Assembly: GCA_964522215.1 (NCBI GenBank)
Contig: CAZFVR010000001.1
Location: forward strand, 62,001-126,000
Direction of reading: 5' to 3'
Length of the DNA stretch: 64,000 bases
From: CAG-390 sp964522215
GTDB lineage: Bacteria > Bacillota > Clostridia > Oscillospirales > CAG-272
The position numbers and the translations under genes were made by a program. This document shows, in pieces, positions 45,348 to 54,961 of the stretch (positions are counted from its first letter, which is position 1; the number at the start of each line of letters is the position of its first letter). The notes under the pieces were generated by a model. The model was not told where the DNA came from and searched no databases. It was given only the letters and a program-made list of their open reading frames with translations.

Positions 45348-46562
45348 TTATATGACCTTGTAGCACCTGCGGCAGGCGTTGCCGAGGGAGGCAAGCACAG
45401 CAGCGGTCTCCTCCTCGCTCATGGCCTTGGCGGTAATGATGGCAGAGCCGCCCTCTCCTTCAACGGTCAAGGTACCCTCCTCGGTGCAAACAGCGGGGAT
45501 CTCGCTCGGCTCGCCGTCAAGTATAAAGCAACGGCGGCAAACGGCGGCTGCGGCAGGTGCAACATCATCCGCCGCGGCGGGTGACCAGTTAAGTCTTGCG
45601 GGCTTGGCAGAGGGGCGCTCGGCGGCATCGATGATATCCGCCACAACGGCGCTGGCGGTGGGCAGCTTGCCCGCACCGCGACCGTAGAACATAGCATCAC
45701 CAAGCATATTACAGCTGATAAGCACGCCGTTGAAGACATCGTCAACATGGCAAAGGGGGCATGCGGGCAGTACGGCACGCGGAGAGACGGCGGCATATAT
45801 CCTACCGTCATTTTGGCGCTCGGCATATGCAATGAGCTTTACCGAGATACCTGCCGTGGCCAAAAGCGCCACATCCTCTGCGGGGATATTGCGTATTCCA
45901 TCCACGCTTACCGCCTCAAGCGGCAACAGCTTGCCGTATGCTATGGCGGCAAGAATTATTATCTTTCTCGCGGCATCAAAGCCGTCAACATCCGCCGATG
46001 GATCGGCCTCGGCATATCCCAGCTCCTGCGCACGGCGAAGCACCGTATCAAACGGCGTGCCGCTGTTTTTCATCTCGGTCAGGATAAAGTTTGTGGTACC
46101 GTTGAGTATACCAGCCATTGAGCTTATCTCGTTATCGGCAAGGTCATCGATAAGCGGGCGCAGGACCGGTATACCGCCGCCCACAGATGCCTCAAAGAGA
46201 TAACGCACGCCGTGCTCGCGAGCGACACACAGCAGCTCATCACCCAGTGCGGCAACAACGGCCTTGTTGGAGGTAACAACGCTCTTCCCCGCCTCAAGAC
46301 AGGCACGTGTAAAGTCGGCGGCAGGGTGTACTCCGCCCATCATTTCGGCCACGATGCTGACAGTGTCATCGCCAAGGATGGCGGATATATCATGCACTAT
46401 GCGGTCGGCATAGGGGCTTTGCGGAAATTCGCGAAGGTCGAGGATGTACTTTACGTTTATCTCCTCGCCAAGCCTTGTTTCGATAAGTTTGCGGTTTTGG
46501 TCGATGACCTCGGCAACGCCGGATCCCACCGTGCCAAAGCCGAGCAATGCAATGTTGATCAT
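45348..46562 (-). CDS. hom: Homoserine dehydrogenase
   Basis: Hom reduces aspartate semialdehyde to homoserine for threonine and methionine. The 404-residue protein has the NAD(P)-binding start INIALLGFGTVGSGV, VVTSNKAVVAALG and EASVGGGIPVLRPL. The catalytic-region NGTTNFILTEM follows, then GYAEADPSADVDGFDAARKI with the catalytic Lys. The C-terminal regulatory region after 330 is short and Cys-containing and lacks a clear full ACT domain (usual length about 430). The plus-strand DUF4364 gene is divergent. Confidence 0.95.
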   Translation of the reverse strand: MINIALLGFGTVGSGVAEVIDQNRKLIETRLGEEINVKYILDLREFPQSPYADRIVHDISAILGDDTVSIVAEMMGGVHPAADFTRACLEAGKSVVTSNKAVVAALGDELLCVAREHGVRYLFEASVGGGIPVLRPLIDDLADNEISSMAGILNGTTNFILTEMKNSGTPFDTVLRRAQELGYAEADPSADVDGFDAARKIIILAAIAYGKLLPLEAVSVDGIRNIPAEDVALLATAGISVKLIAYAERQNDGRIYAAVSPRAVLPACPLCHVDDVFNGVLISCNMLGDAMFYGRGAGKLPTASAVVADIIDAAERPSAKPARLNWSPAAADDVAPAAAAVCRRCFILDGEPSEIPAVCTEEGTLTVEGEGGSAIITAKAMSEEETAAVLASLGNACRRCYKVI

Positions 46563-46722
46563 TTTTGGGGATTCCTTTTTTGTTTAGATTTGTTTTGATT
46601 TTGTTTTGATTTTATCAGATCTCATCGGATCTGTTATTTTTAGTTTAGTTCGTTTTATCCGAAGCGTGCCGCGCATCCGCGGGCGGCGCAGATATTTCGC
46701 AGAGAAAAATTTCTCAAAGCTA

Positions 46723-46751
46723 TTGAAGTATGCCGCATAATATGATAAAAT
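46723..46751 (+). promoter_or_regulatory. Possible promoter of the DUF4364 gene
   Basis: TTGAAG (46723-46728), a 17-base spacer and TAAAAT (46746-46751); a weaker match than the others in this window. The rest of the 235-base spacer to hom contains AT-rich direct repeats (GTTTTGATTTT twice near 46590-46610). Confidence 0.45.
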
Positions 46752-46797
46752 ATATAAAACATCTGACGGCCGCTGTGACCGAGGGGAGGGAGCGAAC

Positions 46798-47340
46798 ATG
46801 AGTTCTCCGATAGGAAGCAAAAACAACGTAAAAATATTTGTTCTTTACCTGCTTGACAACATAAATTACCCGCTTGACTTTTGCACCATAAACGATATAG
46901 TCATGCAAACAGACTATGTAATGTACATAGATTTTGCGGAGGCGTTTATCGAAATGGTGGATGGCGATCTGATATCCTCCTTTGAGAGTGAGGGCGTCAC
47001 CTACTACGAGGTCACCGCAAAGGGCAAATGCGTGGCAGTGGAGCTGAAATCAGACATTTTGTCCTCCATCCTTGATCAAGCTCTGGCGGCGGCTCTGCGC
47101 TACCTTGATTTTGCACGGCGTGAGATAGTTGCCTCCTGCCGCATTGAAAAAAAGGATGACGGCAAGTTTGACGTTATCTGCGAAATGACGGAAAAGAAGG
47201 AGCTGATATTCAGCACCCGACTGACGGTTGACAGCGAGGATCGCGCCAAACGCATGAAGGCATATTTTAATGACCGCCCGGAGGTTATATACCGCGGGGT
47301 CACTGCCCTGCTGGCAGGTCAGATGAACTACCTGTTTTAA
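46798..47340 (+). CDS. DUF4364 family protein
   Basis: A 180-residue protein of the Clostridia-specific DUF4364 family. The N-terminal half is winged-helix-like (NNVKIFVLYLLDNINYPLDF, TINDIVMQTDYVMYIDFAEAF). A beta-rich second half ends NDRPEVIYRGVTALLAGQ. A transcription-factor-like role has been suggested from the fold only. GGGAGGGAG precedes the ATG. A terminator follows at 47426. Confidence 0.82.
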   Translation: MSSPIGSKNNVKIFVLYLLDNINYPLDFCTINDIVMQTDYVMYIDFAEAFIEMVDGDLISSFESEGVTYYEVTAKGKCVAVELKSDILSSILDQALAAALRYLDFARREIVASCRIEKKDDGKFDVICEMTEKKELIFSTRLTVDSEDRAKRMKAYFNDRPEVIYRGVTALLAGQMNYLF

Positions 47341-47425
47341 GCGCGGCTGTTGCCACCTCAAAGCGTTTGAAGCTTTGATATTTTAGATATTTTATTTTAT
47401 TATACTGCTCAATTATTTTCCGCGT

Positions 47426-47460
47426 GGCCGCCGAACGATATCGCGCGGCCTCGCTTTTTT
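47426..47460 (+). terminator. Terminator after the DUF4364 gene
   Basis: GGCCGC (47426-47431) pairs with GCGGCC (47445-47450), followed by TCGC and six Ts. Confidence 0.8.
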
Positions 47461-47469
47461 CCTATTCTA

Positions 47470-47763
47470 TCAATCAAAAGCGGCGGGTGTGGTATGCACA
47501 GCGCGGCGAGGACTGTTCATATAAGGTGCTACCTCATCGCGCCAGCGCAGATAATGCGCTGTTTTTTTATGTGCCGCGGCCGATCCTTCATCGCGGTATA
47601 CCTCATACAGGACAAACTGGGTGGGATCCTCTCGGCTTTGAAGCACATCAAAGCGCACGCAACCCGGCTCAAGCCTTGAGTTATCGTGATTGTAGCAGGA
47701 TATCTCGCGGAACGCCTCGACGCATTCCGGCTTTACATCAACAAAAACAAGTGTAGCTATCAT
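47470..47763 (-). CDS. Antibiotic-biosynthesis-monooxygenase (ABM) domain protein
   Basis: A 97-residue dimeric ferredoxin-like-fold protein of the YgiN/LsrG type. It shows IATLVFVDVKPECVEAFREI, NHDNSRLEPGCVRFDVLQS and FVLYEVYRDEGSAAAHKKTAHY. Family members act on quinols or autoinducer-2 phosphate without cofactors; which applies here is unknown. A leader with GGATCC repeats and a CCCGCA/TGCGGG hairpin lies between it and the next upstream gene, so it may be cotranscribed or have its own signals. Confidence 0.88.
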   Translation of the reverse strand: MIATLVFVDVKPECVEAFREISCYNHDNSRLEPGCVRFDVLQSREDPTQFVLYEVYRDEGSAAAHKKTAHYLRWRDEVAPYMNSPRRAVHTTPAAFD

Positions 47764-47864
47764 TTTTTATTTACCCGCAGTGCGGGGACTTCCTTTCGTT
47801 CGGATCCGCAGAGGATCCTTTTTTGATCTTTTTAAGTTTCTGCTTTTTTGGTCTTACACCGATG

Positions 47865-49352
47865 TCATCCCACACGGTCGGCAAGATCGTATATCATGGC
47901 CGAATACATAGTGCCCATGCCAAAGCCGCCCACAAGATAGGATGCCGTGCGCTCATAGCTGACGCCATCCCCCTGATCGGCAGTGTAACCGAGCGGATCG
48001 TACACCTCAAATTCCAGATCATATTGATTTTTGACCTGCGGGTTGAGGCATTTGCCGAACACCACATAGTGTGAGCCGCTTGACTTTCTGAACTCCACAA
48101 CGATACCCGCAGGGTGATCCTCCAAAAGATCGGCAATGCGTCTTGGCGTTGGGTAGTATATCTTGCGGCACCCCACAGCCTTGCCGTCCACAAAAAAGCG
48201 GGAGGCGATGGCATTCCATGATGCAAGGATGGGGTCGCCGTAGAGCAGCTCGGAGGTGGATGTGGGACCAAAATTATATGTATTTGCAAGAGTAACGGTA
48301 TATGGGTCGGCCGGCAGATCACCTGTCTGCCCCGAGCGCAGATCGTAACCGCGCTCAAGCACGGCACCGAGATTATGAAGCACCATGGCAACAGAGCAGA
48401 TGGCACAGCCCTCGCGCATCCACGAGTTTACCGACATATTACGGTAATCCGCCGCGTACCTGAGCTTTACACCGCCGCTCCAAAAATAAAGATCGGTAAG
48501 GATAGACGAATCCCAATCGCTGTTTTGCGTACTGCGTTGGCTGTACCAGGTAAATGCCGCCTTATCTGTCACAGTAACGCGGAAGGACTTTTTCACTCCG
48601 TCCACTGCGGCAGTGACGGTCGCCGTGCCAAGTGAGAGCGCGGTATACACGCCAAGCTCACCCACCATCAAAACATCCTCGTTGCTTGACGTCCACTCAA
48701 CACGCTCCTGCATGTAATTGTAGGGCTTGAGCCTTGCATAAAAGCGGCCCGTGGAATAAAGCTTTACATCGGTATTTGTAAAAGCCATGGTGATGGCCTC
48801 GGTCACGACAGGCTCAAAGTACCATTCGAACCTGCCATCCCCCGCCCTGTAATCGAGAAATTCTACAAGATCGTCACTGTAATATGAGATATCATCACTG
48901 ATACCGATGGCAGAGGTTTGAGAATCTCCGCCCGCCGGTGCTATCGTGCACGCGCCGGAGCGAAGCTCAAGGATATCAAAATATGCGCGCGCGTCCTCGG
49001 TGAGCAGCTTCACCACAGGAGAACCGCTTGAGGTGCTTTTTGAATACGCAAAGCAATAAAGCGATGTATCATTTTGCGGCCATATGACGTAGCTGCCGCC
49101 ATCGGTCTTACGCAAAAGGAATATCTGCGCTTCGTTGTTTTTATCAAGCGGCGCCATATAGGCCTTGCCCTCTCCGCGCGAGGCATTGAGGTACGCCGTC
49201 AGGTACTCGCCTGTCTTTGCGTTGCGTATACGAAAGACGCCCTCGGATGGGGAGACGGCATTGCTTTTGGCCGAGGATACGCAAAGCAGTATCGGCAAAA
49301 GCATAAGCACCGCAAGCATCGCCGCTATCGTTCGACAGCTTATTTTTTTCAT
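47865..49352 (-). CDS. Secreted multidomain protein: ricin-like lectin, BIG2, C39-like peptidase
   Basis: A 495-residue exported protein; the ATG at 49352 follows AAAGGAGGGG and starts a Sec signal peptide (about 1-28). Residues 35-180 look like a ricin-type beta-trefoil (FRIRNAKTGEYLTAYL, repeated W/F-containing blocks). Residues 190-262 match a BIG2 Ig-like domain (VEWTSSNEDVLMVGELGVYT, GTATVTAAVDG). Residues 300-495 resemble a C39-family papain-like peptidase: REGCAICSVAMVLHNLG with C316, SGSHYVVFGK with H428 and EVYDPLGY with D452. No anchor is visible. It could bind surface glycan and cleave peptides or crosslinks; alternatively the peptidase fold is an inactive or amidase-like version. 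Confidence 0.78.
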   Translation of the reverse strand: MKKISCRTIAAMLAVLMLLPILLCVSSAKSNAVSPSEGVFRIRNAKTGEYLTAYLNASRGEGKAYMAPLDKNNEAQIFLLRKTDGGSYVIWPQNDTSLYCFAYSKSTSSGSPVVKLLTEDARAYFDILELRSGACTIAPAGGDSQTSAIGISDDISYYSDDLVEFLDYRAGDGRFEWYFEPVVTEAITMAFTNTDVKLYSTGRFYARLKPYNYMQERVEWTSSNEDVLMVGELGVYTALSLGTATVTAAVDGVKKSFRVTVTDKAAFTWYSQRSTQNSDWDSSILTDLYFWSGGVKLRYAADYRNMSVNSWMREGCAICSVAMVLHNLGAVLERGYDLRSGQTGDLPADPYTVTLANTYNFGPTSTSELLYGDPILASWNAIASRFFVDGKAVGCRKIYYPTPRRIADLLEDHPAGIVVEFRKSSGSHYVVFGKCLNPQVKNQYDLEFEVYDPLGYTADQGDGVSYERTASYLVGGFGMGTMYSAMIYDLADRVG

Positions 49353-49411
49353 GGTGCGCTCCCCTCCTTTCGTTCTTTTTTTGGTGTTTCGTGTGTTTGG
49401 GGGCATCAGCT

Positions 49412-50125
49412 TCAGATCTCGGTATTACGGATCCGCTTTTTCATTTTGTTAAGGTCGGAGAGCATTCTTATCGCATCACGCAAAACATGCACCTTTGACT
49501 CGCCGTGGTTGATCACCTTGACAGGCATCTCAACTATATCGATACCAAGCTTGCCCGCCCAAAGGATGGCCTCAAAATCAAATGCAAAGCCGTCCACCTC
49601 ACAGCGCGGAAAGATATCGCTTACCGCCCCCGCGGTAAAGCCCTTACAGCCGCATTGAGAATCCGAAAGCTTAAAGCCGCCAACGATACCGAGCAGCCTT
49701 ATATACGCCTTTGAGGCTATGCGGCGGAGGAACGTATAGCCCTCGTAGCCATCACGCCCGAGGTTGCGCGAGCCGATGATAAGCCCCGCCTCAGGGCATG
49801 CAAGGTGCCGCTCGTATGCCCGCCTGATGACCTCGGTACCGTATGCAAGATCGGCATCGGTAAACATTACAAAATCGCCGCGCGACTCCAAAAATGCGGT
49901 GCGCACGGCACAGCCCTTGCCGCGGTTTTTTTTATATCCCGTAACACGAACGCCCGGAAGCTCAAGCGCACGCACTATATCCGCACTGCCGTCGGTACTT
50001 CCGTCATCCGAAAAAATGATCTCCCAATCCTCAAAATTTTGGCTCATATATTCATAAAGCACACGTGCGGTCTCCGCTATACGCGCACTTTCGTTATACA
50101 TTGGAATACACACTGTGATATCCAT
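49412..50125 (-). CDS. GT2-family glycosyltransferase (dolichyl-phosphate glucosyltransferase-like)
   Basis: A 237-residue GT-A enzyme. It has VCIPMYNESARIAETARVL, DWEIIFSDDGSTDGSADIV, the metal-binding FTDADLAYG and GSRNLGRDGYEG. SDSQCGCKGFT and DGFAFDFEAI follow, which are typical of polyprenyl-phosphate hexosyltransferases. Unlike many of these it has no C-terminal membrane segments, only a basic tail. It probably makes a lipid-linked sugar for envelope glycans. The gene starts 3 bases after the stop of rlmA and its Shine-Dalgarno AAAGGAA lies inside rlmA. Confidence 0.9.
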   Translation of the reverse strand: MDITVCIPMYNESARIAETARVLYEYMSQNFEDWEIIFSDDGSTDGSADIVRALELPGVRVTGYKKNRGKGCAVRTAFLESRGDFVMFTDADLAYGTEVIRRAYERHLACPEAGLIIGSRNLGRDGYEGYTFLRRIASKAYIRLLGIVGGFKLSDSQCGCKGFTAGAVSDIFPRCEVDGFAFDFEAILWAGKLGIDIVEMPVKVINHGESKVHVLRDAIRMLSDLNKMKKRIRNTEI

Positions 50126-50128
50126 ATT

Positions 50129-51025
50129 TTATATTTCCTTTTTTCTGTATACTCTGAATTCAAAATCTGCCGTGCAATCAAGCCGGCGTATGGCAGCAAG
50201 GCGTTCCATATCCGCCGCTGATGTGCGGTATTTATAAGGTGTCATGCCGAACAGGCGGCGCACATCATCACTGTTATCCTCGCCAAAGGACATAGTGTAG
50301 CTCAAATGCTTGATGGCGATAGGCTCAAGACCCGCATCCGCCCCCGGCAGATCGGCGCGCTCCTCATTGACGGTCGGCGTATCATACACTGCCGCTTTAA
50401 GCTCAAAAAGATGCCTCTCCCCCGCACAGCCCACCACAAGCACTCCGCCCGGCTTCAGCACGCGGCTGTATTCCTCTGCGGCACAGGGGGAGAACATTGT
50501 AAGGACCGCATCGGCTGAGCCGTCTGCCAGTGGCAGCTCGTACACAGATGCCACGGCAAAGCGGCAATATTCGCGCACTCCCGCCGCCGCGGCGCGTTTT
50601 GAGGCGCGATCGGCGGCGTATTTTGAAAGATCCGCGCCAAAGACAAAACGCTCATGCCCCGCAAGACGAACGGAATAATACCCCTCGCCGCAACCGGCGT
50701 CAACAAAAAGCCCGCGCGGGCAGTATTCGTCCGCCAACTCCGCAATCATATCGGCGGCGGGAAGATAATAGCCGCGCTCCAAAAACTCCGTGCGTGAGCG
50801 CACCGCCTCCGGCGGGTCGCCCGAAACCGCGCGGTGGCCTTTTACAAAGGCGAGATTTACATATCCGCTGGCACCGCGATCAAAGCAGTGCCGCTTGCCG
50901 CGTCCGCCGCCGCAGATATAAGAATTCCCGGACAACGCAAGCGGCTCGCCGCATATTGGGCATATCAGCGCTGCAAAACGATCGGCGGCTTTATCGTTAT
51001 CTTTATTCTGATAGATGTTTTCCAT
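50129..51025 (-). CDS. RlmA-like 23S rRNA guanine N1-methyltransferase
   Basis: A 298-residue SAM-dependent methyltransferase. The N-terminal zinc site is visible as CPICGEPL, then CGGG and C in KRHCFDRGASGYVNL, the RlmA signature. FVDAGCGEGYYS is motif I near residue 90, followed by FSPCAAEEYSRVLKPGG. RlmA(I) methylates G745 and RlmA(II) G748 of 23S rRNA; RlmA(II) affects tylosin response. The subtype cannot be told. It is translated just before the GT2 gene. Confidence 0.88.
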   Translation of the reverse strand: MENIYQNKDNDKAADRFAALICPICGEPLALSGNSYICGGGRGKRHCFDRGASGYVNLAFVKGHRAVSGDPPEAVRSRTEFLERGYYLPAADMIAELADEYCPRGLFVDAGCGEGYYSVRLAGHERFVFGADLSKYAADRASKRAAAAGVREYCRFAVASVYELPLADGSADAVLTMFSPCAAEEYSRVLKPGGVLVVGCAGERHLFELKAAVYDTPTVNEERADLPGADAGLEPIAIKHLSYTMSFGEDNSDDVRRLFGMTPYKYRTSAADMERLAAIRRLDCTADFEFRVYRKKEI

Positions 51026-51070
51026 ACCTAATGTCTTAACGTTTTTTTCAATGACTTTGACCGACCGTCG

Positions 51071-52153
51071 TCAGTTTTCTATCTTTATCAGCTTGGCATG
51101 GCAGGCGTATCTGCCGCTGGGGCTGAGATTTACGCAGGTGGAGAGCGTTATCATAACATCCTCTGCCGTCATCGTGATACCGGCATCATACTGCGAACGG
51201 CTGATGGCGCGGTCACAAAACGCCAAAAATTCTTCATCGGATGCAAAAATCGTTGTAAAATATCTGTCGCGCTCGGTCGTTTCGTAGAACGAGAAAACCT
51301 CAAAGGTGTAGATGCCGTCAAAGGTGTACAGCTTTATATATCGGTGCGATGAGAAGAAATCCTCACCGTACTCACTGCCGTCATAGCGCACACCGTACTT
51401 TCCGGGAAAGTCGCGATCGTACTTTGCAATATCGTGGAACATACTGCCGTTGAGCATATTATGCCCATACAGTACAACGTTTTTATTCTCGGTAATGCAC
51501 CTGTCATTGCGAAAATCCGCAAATATCGTGCCCGTGCTGAGCTGTGAGCCGTTAAAGCCGCGCTTGAGATAATAGCTGTTATCGGCGGACTGCACAACGG
51601 GATATGAGATGTTTGTACCGTCTATAACGATAAACCCATAGGTATCCGGGTTTTCGTCACGCAAAAGCTCAAGATATGCCAGCTTGCGCTGAAATTCCAC
51701 GCTTTTGGCGGGTCGCAGCGATGACTGACCGCCAAGTGTGCCGTTTGTACCGCTTACCTTTTGCGCGTAATATGTGCCGAGCGGCGCATCCGGCACAGAT
51801 GCCGCCATAAGCGAGGACATGATACCGTTACTGCCGCCGAGACCCGCGCTGTTAAAGGCCGCAGATATATCATCGTATAGTCTGTCTGCTCTTTTATAAT
51901 TATCAAGTATATCGACAAGCTCGATCATGCAAATGATGAACACTACAACGCAGACGGAAATAAGCAGTGCGCGAGCAACTCCCGCTACGCTCTTTTTGCG
52001 GCGTTTCATCCCCCGCCCCGGAGCTACGTCCTCGACTGTCAGCTCATCAAGCGATCGTAAAAATATATTATCTTTGTTATCCGGCAGCTCTCCTGCGGGG
52101 AGAACCGTTGCGCCGGCGAGGGGAGACGTGTTTTCCGACTCGATATGATCCAT
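51071..52153 (-). CDS. Class B sortase, long form
   Basis: A 360-residue membrane transpeptidase. The ATG at 52153 follows GGAGG. A cytoplasmic stretch of about 55 residues with KRRKKS precedes one membrane helix (ALLISVCVVVFIICMIELVDIL). The extracellular catalytic domain has YPVVQSADNSYYLKRGFNG, the catalytic-His motif LYGHNMLNGSMF, TLSTC with C340 and GRYACHAK with R348. Class B sortases attach proteins to peptidoglycan or pilus-like polymers. A closely related sortase gene lies immediately upstream; no sorting signal is carried by other proteins in the window. A TATAAT lies at 52294-52289 with no clear -35. Confidence 0.93.
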   Translation of the reverse strand: MDHIESENTSPLAGATVLPAGELPDNKDNIFLRSLDELTVEDVAPGRGMKRRKKSVAGVARALLISVCVVVFIICMIELVDILDNYKRADRLYDDISAAFNSAGLGGSNGIMSSLMAASVPDAPLGTYYAQKVSGTNGTLGGQSSLRPAKSVEFQRKLAYLELLRDENPDTYGFIVIDGTNISYPVVQSADNSYYLKRGFNGSQLSTGTIFADFRNDRCITENKNVVLYGHNMLNGSMFHDIAKYDRDFPGKYGVRYDGSEYGEDFFSSHRYIKLYTFDGIYTFEVFSFYETTERDRYFTTIFASDEEFLAFCDRAISRSQYDAGITMTAEDVMITLSTCVNLSPSGRYACHAKLIKIEN

Positions 52154-52324
52154 AAGATCCTCCATCAAGATAATGCGAAGATAGGGCGGGCAACACCGAC
52201 AAGCGTGCCGCGACAGATCAAGAATACGAGTGCGCCTAACGTATGCACGGCATGTGTATATCATGTGTGCGCGCGTGTGCGTATGTATATTATACTCATA
52301 TCCCGATAGTTAGATTTATTATAT

Positions 52325-52358
52325 AACAAAAAGCCCCTCATTGCAACACTCGGGGCTT
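52325..52358 (-). terminator. Terminator after the second sortase gene
   Basis: AAGCCCC (52331-52337) pairs with GGGGCTT (52352-52358) around a 14-base loop. On the minus strand it continues as TTTGTTATAT. Confidence 0.75.
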
Positions 52359-52429
52359 TCAATTTTAAAAAAAGTTACATATACGGTACTTTACGGCGCG
52401 CACATGCCGATAAGTTTAACGGCAAGCGC

Positions 52430-53356
52430 TTATTTTTTTATCTCCACAAGCTTTGCATGGCAGGCATACCTTTCGGTAGGCTTGCCGTTTACGCAGGTGG
52501 ATAGGGTGAGGATGATATCATCCGCCCCCACCGTAATGCCTGTATCATGCATGGATTTTTCTATTGCCGTATTGCAATAGCTCAAAAATGCGGCATCCGA
52601 AAAGAAGTTTGTGACCAGATACGGATCCTCATCGGTAGTATGATAAAACGCGAATATCTTAAAGATATATATGCCGTCAAAGGAGGATATCCTTATCTCG
52701 TCATGCTCCCGCAGGTACTGGTCTGCATCCCTATGGAGATCCCGATCAAGCCTTGCAAGGTCGTGAAACATACTGCCGTTGAGCATATTGTGACCAAAAA
52801 TGATGATGTTTTTGTTTTCGGTGATAGAGCGGCTGTTGCGATAATCGGCAAAGATAGAACCGACCTTGAGATATTTTTTATTAAATCCGCGCTGGAGATA
52901 ATAGTCATTATCCGGCCCCTGCATTATGGGGTAATTGATCTTGGTATCATCTATCCTTATATAGCCAAATGTATCGCTGTTCTGCCCATATAAAGAGTTT
53001 AGCATTGCAAGGTCGCGCTGGAACTCGGCATTTCCGGTCGATACGTTATAATCACCGCTGTTTGAGATGTGGATAGCCCCGGGATTATTCTTTTGGCTTT
53101 GGTAGCTTGCAAGCGGCGCGGCCGATGCGTTACCCACCATGGGAAAGATGGTAAAACCATTGGCGGCATTCAAAGGCGAATATTCAAACGCTTGGTTTAT
53201 ATCGTTGTAGTGTTTATCCGACTCGCGGTATTCCGCAAAGATCCCCAAAAGCTCAACTATGCAAACGATAAATATTACGGCGCACAGGGCCATGACGGCA
53301 TATCTTATAATGTCGTTTTTATTATATCTGCTCTTTTTTACATTGGCTTCACTCAA
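52430..53356 (-). CDS. Class B sortase, short form, starting at TTG
   Basis: A 308-residue sortase with one N-terminal helix (IIRYAVMALCAVIFIVCIVELL). Catalytic signatures are YPIMQGPDNDYYLQRGFNK, IIFGHNMLNGSMFHD, TLSTC with C288 and ERYACHAK with R296. Most of the catalytic domain aligns with the neighbouring sortase, so the two are likely a duplication with differing N-terminal linkers. The TTG start abuts the stop codon of the kinase gene with GGAGG eight bases upstream, a clear case for a non-ATG start and coupled translation. Confidence 0.93.
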   Translation of the reverse strand: MSEANVKKSRYNKNDIIRYAVMALCAVIFIVCIVELLGIFAEYRESDKHYNDINQAFEYSPLNAANGFTIFPMVGNASAAPLASYQSQKNNPGAIHISNSGDYNVSTGNAEFQRDLAMLNSLYGQNSDTFGYIRIDDTKINYPIMQGPDNDYYLQRGFNKKYLKVGSIFADYRNSRSITENKNIIIFGHNMLNGSMFHDLARLDRDLHRDADQYLREHDEIRISSFDGIYIFKIFAFYHTTDEDPYLVTNFFSDAAFLSYCNTAIEKSMHDTGITVGADDIILTLSTCVNGKPTERYACHAKLVEIKK

Positions 53357-54886
53357 TTATATTACCTCCCCTGCATTGCCGCCCGTGACGATGGGCAGCT
53401 CAAACCAAAAGGTAGAGCCGGCACCCTCGGTGCTTTCAACACCGTATGCGGCATTATGTGTGCGAAGTATTTCTTTAACTATCGAAAGTCCAAGTCCCGT
53501 GCCTACCATGGCACGGCGGTGGACCTTATCTATCTTGTAGTACCTATCCCATATCAGCGGGATCTGGTCGCGCGGGATACCGGGGCCTGTATCGGTGACC
53601 GATATGCGGACATACCTCACACCCATGCGTTCGTAAATGTTCTTCCGCACCGTGACCTTTTTGTTGTCCCCCGTGTAGTTTATGGCGTTGTTTATAAGAT
53701 TATATACCACCTGGAGCATCATGGTGCGATCGGCCAGCACCTGCGCCGCGCCGCCACCCTCAAACGAGATATCATATCCGTCATGCGCCACAAGCTTTTC
53801 ATATCTCGCCATGACCTCCCCCACTGTTTCGGTAAGGTCAAAGCAGGTCATATTCGGCGTTTTCGCGCCCGCGTGGATCTTTGAAAGATCGAGCATGTCC
53901 GTAACGAGCTCGGAGAGCCGCTGTGACTCATCTATTATTATCTGCAGATTCTCCGGAGAGTTTTCGCCCGGGATATCCCGCATGACCTCGGCGTAGCCGG
54001 ATATCATCGTAAGCGGTGTGCGCAGATCGTGCGAGACATTGGAGATCAGCTCGCGCTGCAAACTGTCGGAACGTGCTATCTCCCCCGCGGCATAGTTTAG
54101 CGTTGCCGCCAGCTCACGCGTTTCAAGATAACCGTCCTCGCAAAAGGTAACATCATATTCCCCAACCGCCAAACGCTTGGCTGCACGGTTCATCTCCTCA
54201 AGCGGCCTTGATATACTGCGCGAGAAGAAGAGGGACAGCGCCACCGCCGCCGCAAGCACACCTGCGGCTATCCACCAAAACTGCACACCAAGCGTACGCA
54301 CGGTGGAGCTCATGGGCAAAAACTCGGTATTTAAAAAGATAACGTAATCCTCGCCGCCCACGGTAACTATATCGGCGCTTACGGCACTTATGCCGCGACT
54401 GCCGGCCATACCCGCCGTGGTGTCGTCCGCACGGTCGCGGCCAAGCTTTTTTTGCGTTGACCACGAGCCGCCGCTCGTTATTGCATTTTGATAGAAATTA
54501 TTGAGCATATTTGTGGGCAGGTGATGGATAAGGCACGCGGGAACTATATCCGTGCTTACCACCTCGCTGCCAAGGTAACCCGAATCGACCCTAAAGATCC
54601 TGATGCAGGTATCATAGGCCATGGCAAGGTCTACCGCGCGGCTTTCAAGGTCCTCATCTCCTATAGCGCCCTCAAGCTCCTTTGATACATGGGTGAGCTC
54701 CTCAAGCTTTGTGCCGCGGTAAAAATAATCGAGCATGCCTATTTGAAGCACCCATATTATCACCAGCATCACAGCCGCAAAGCAAGCAAAATACAGGATG
54801 AGCCTTGCGTGAACGCTAACGGCACGCCCGGCCCTTTGCGGCTTTTCTTTTTTTGCCGGTCTTGCATTTTTTTTGCTGCCGATCAT
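53357..54886 (-). CDS. Sensor histidine kinase of the sortase locus
   Basis: A 509-residue transmembrane kinase. A basic cytoplasmic start is followed by helix 1 near 28-50, an extracellular sensor of about 145 residues, helix 2 near 205-225 and a HAMP domain (SRPLEEMNRAAKRLAVGEYD). The H-box ISNVSHDLRTPLTMI, N-box YNLINNAINYTG, DTGPGIP and GTGLGLSIVKEIL follow. It forms an operon with its regulator upstream and the sortase downstream, suggesting that envelope signals control anchoring. Confidence 0.94.
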   Translation of the reverse strand: MIGSKKNARPAKKEKPQRAGRAVSVHARLILYFACFAAVMLVIIWVLQIGMLDYFYRGTKLEELTHVSKELEGAIGDEDLESRAVDLAMAYDTCIRIFRVDSGYLGSEVVSTDIVPACLIHHLPTNMLNNFYQNAITSGGSWSTQKKLGRDRADDTTAGMAGSRGISAVSADIVTVGGEDYVIFLNTEFLPMSSTVRTLGVQFWWIAAGVLAAAVALSLFFSRSISRPLEEMNRAAKRLAVGEYDVTFCEDGYLETRELAATLNYAAGEIARSDSLQRELISNVSHDLRTPLTMISGYAEVMRDIPGENSPENLQIIIDESQRLSELVTDMLDLSKIHAGAKTPNMTCFDLTETVGEVMARYEKLVAHDGYDISFEGGGAAQVLADRTMMLQVVYNLINNAINYTGDNKKVTVRKNIYERMGVRYVRISVTDTGPGIPRDQIPLIWDRYYKIDKVHRRAMVGTGLGLSIVKEILRTHNAAYGVESTEGAGSTFWFELPIVTGGNAGEVI

Positions 54887-54961
54887 TTTGGCTCCCCCTC
54901 TCTTTTTTGGCTTATCTCTTGATAATCTTGATATAAAAGCTCGATGCTTTGAGGAGTGCTT

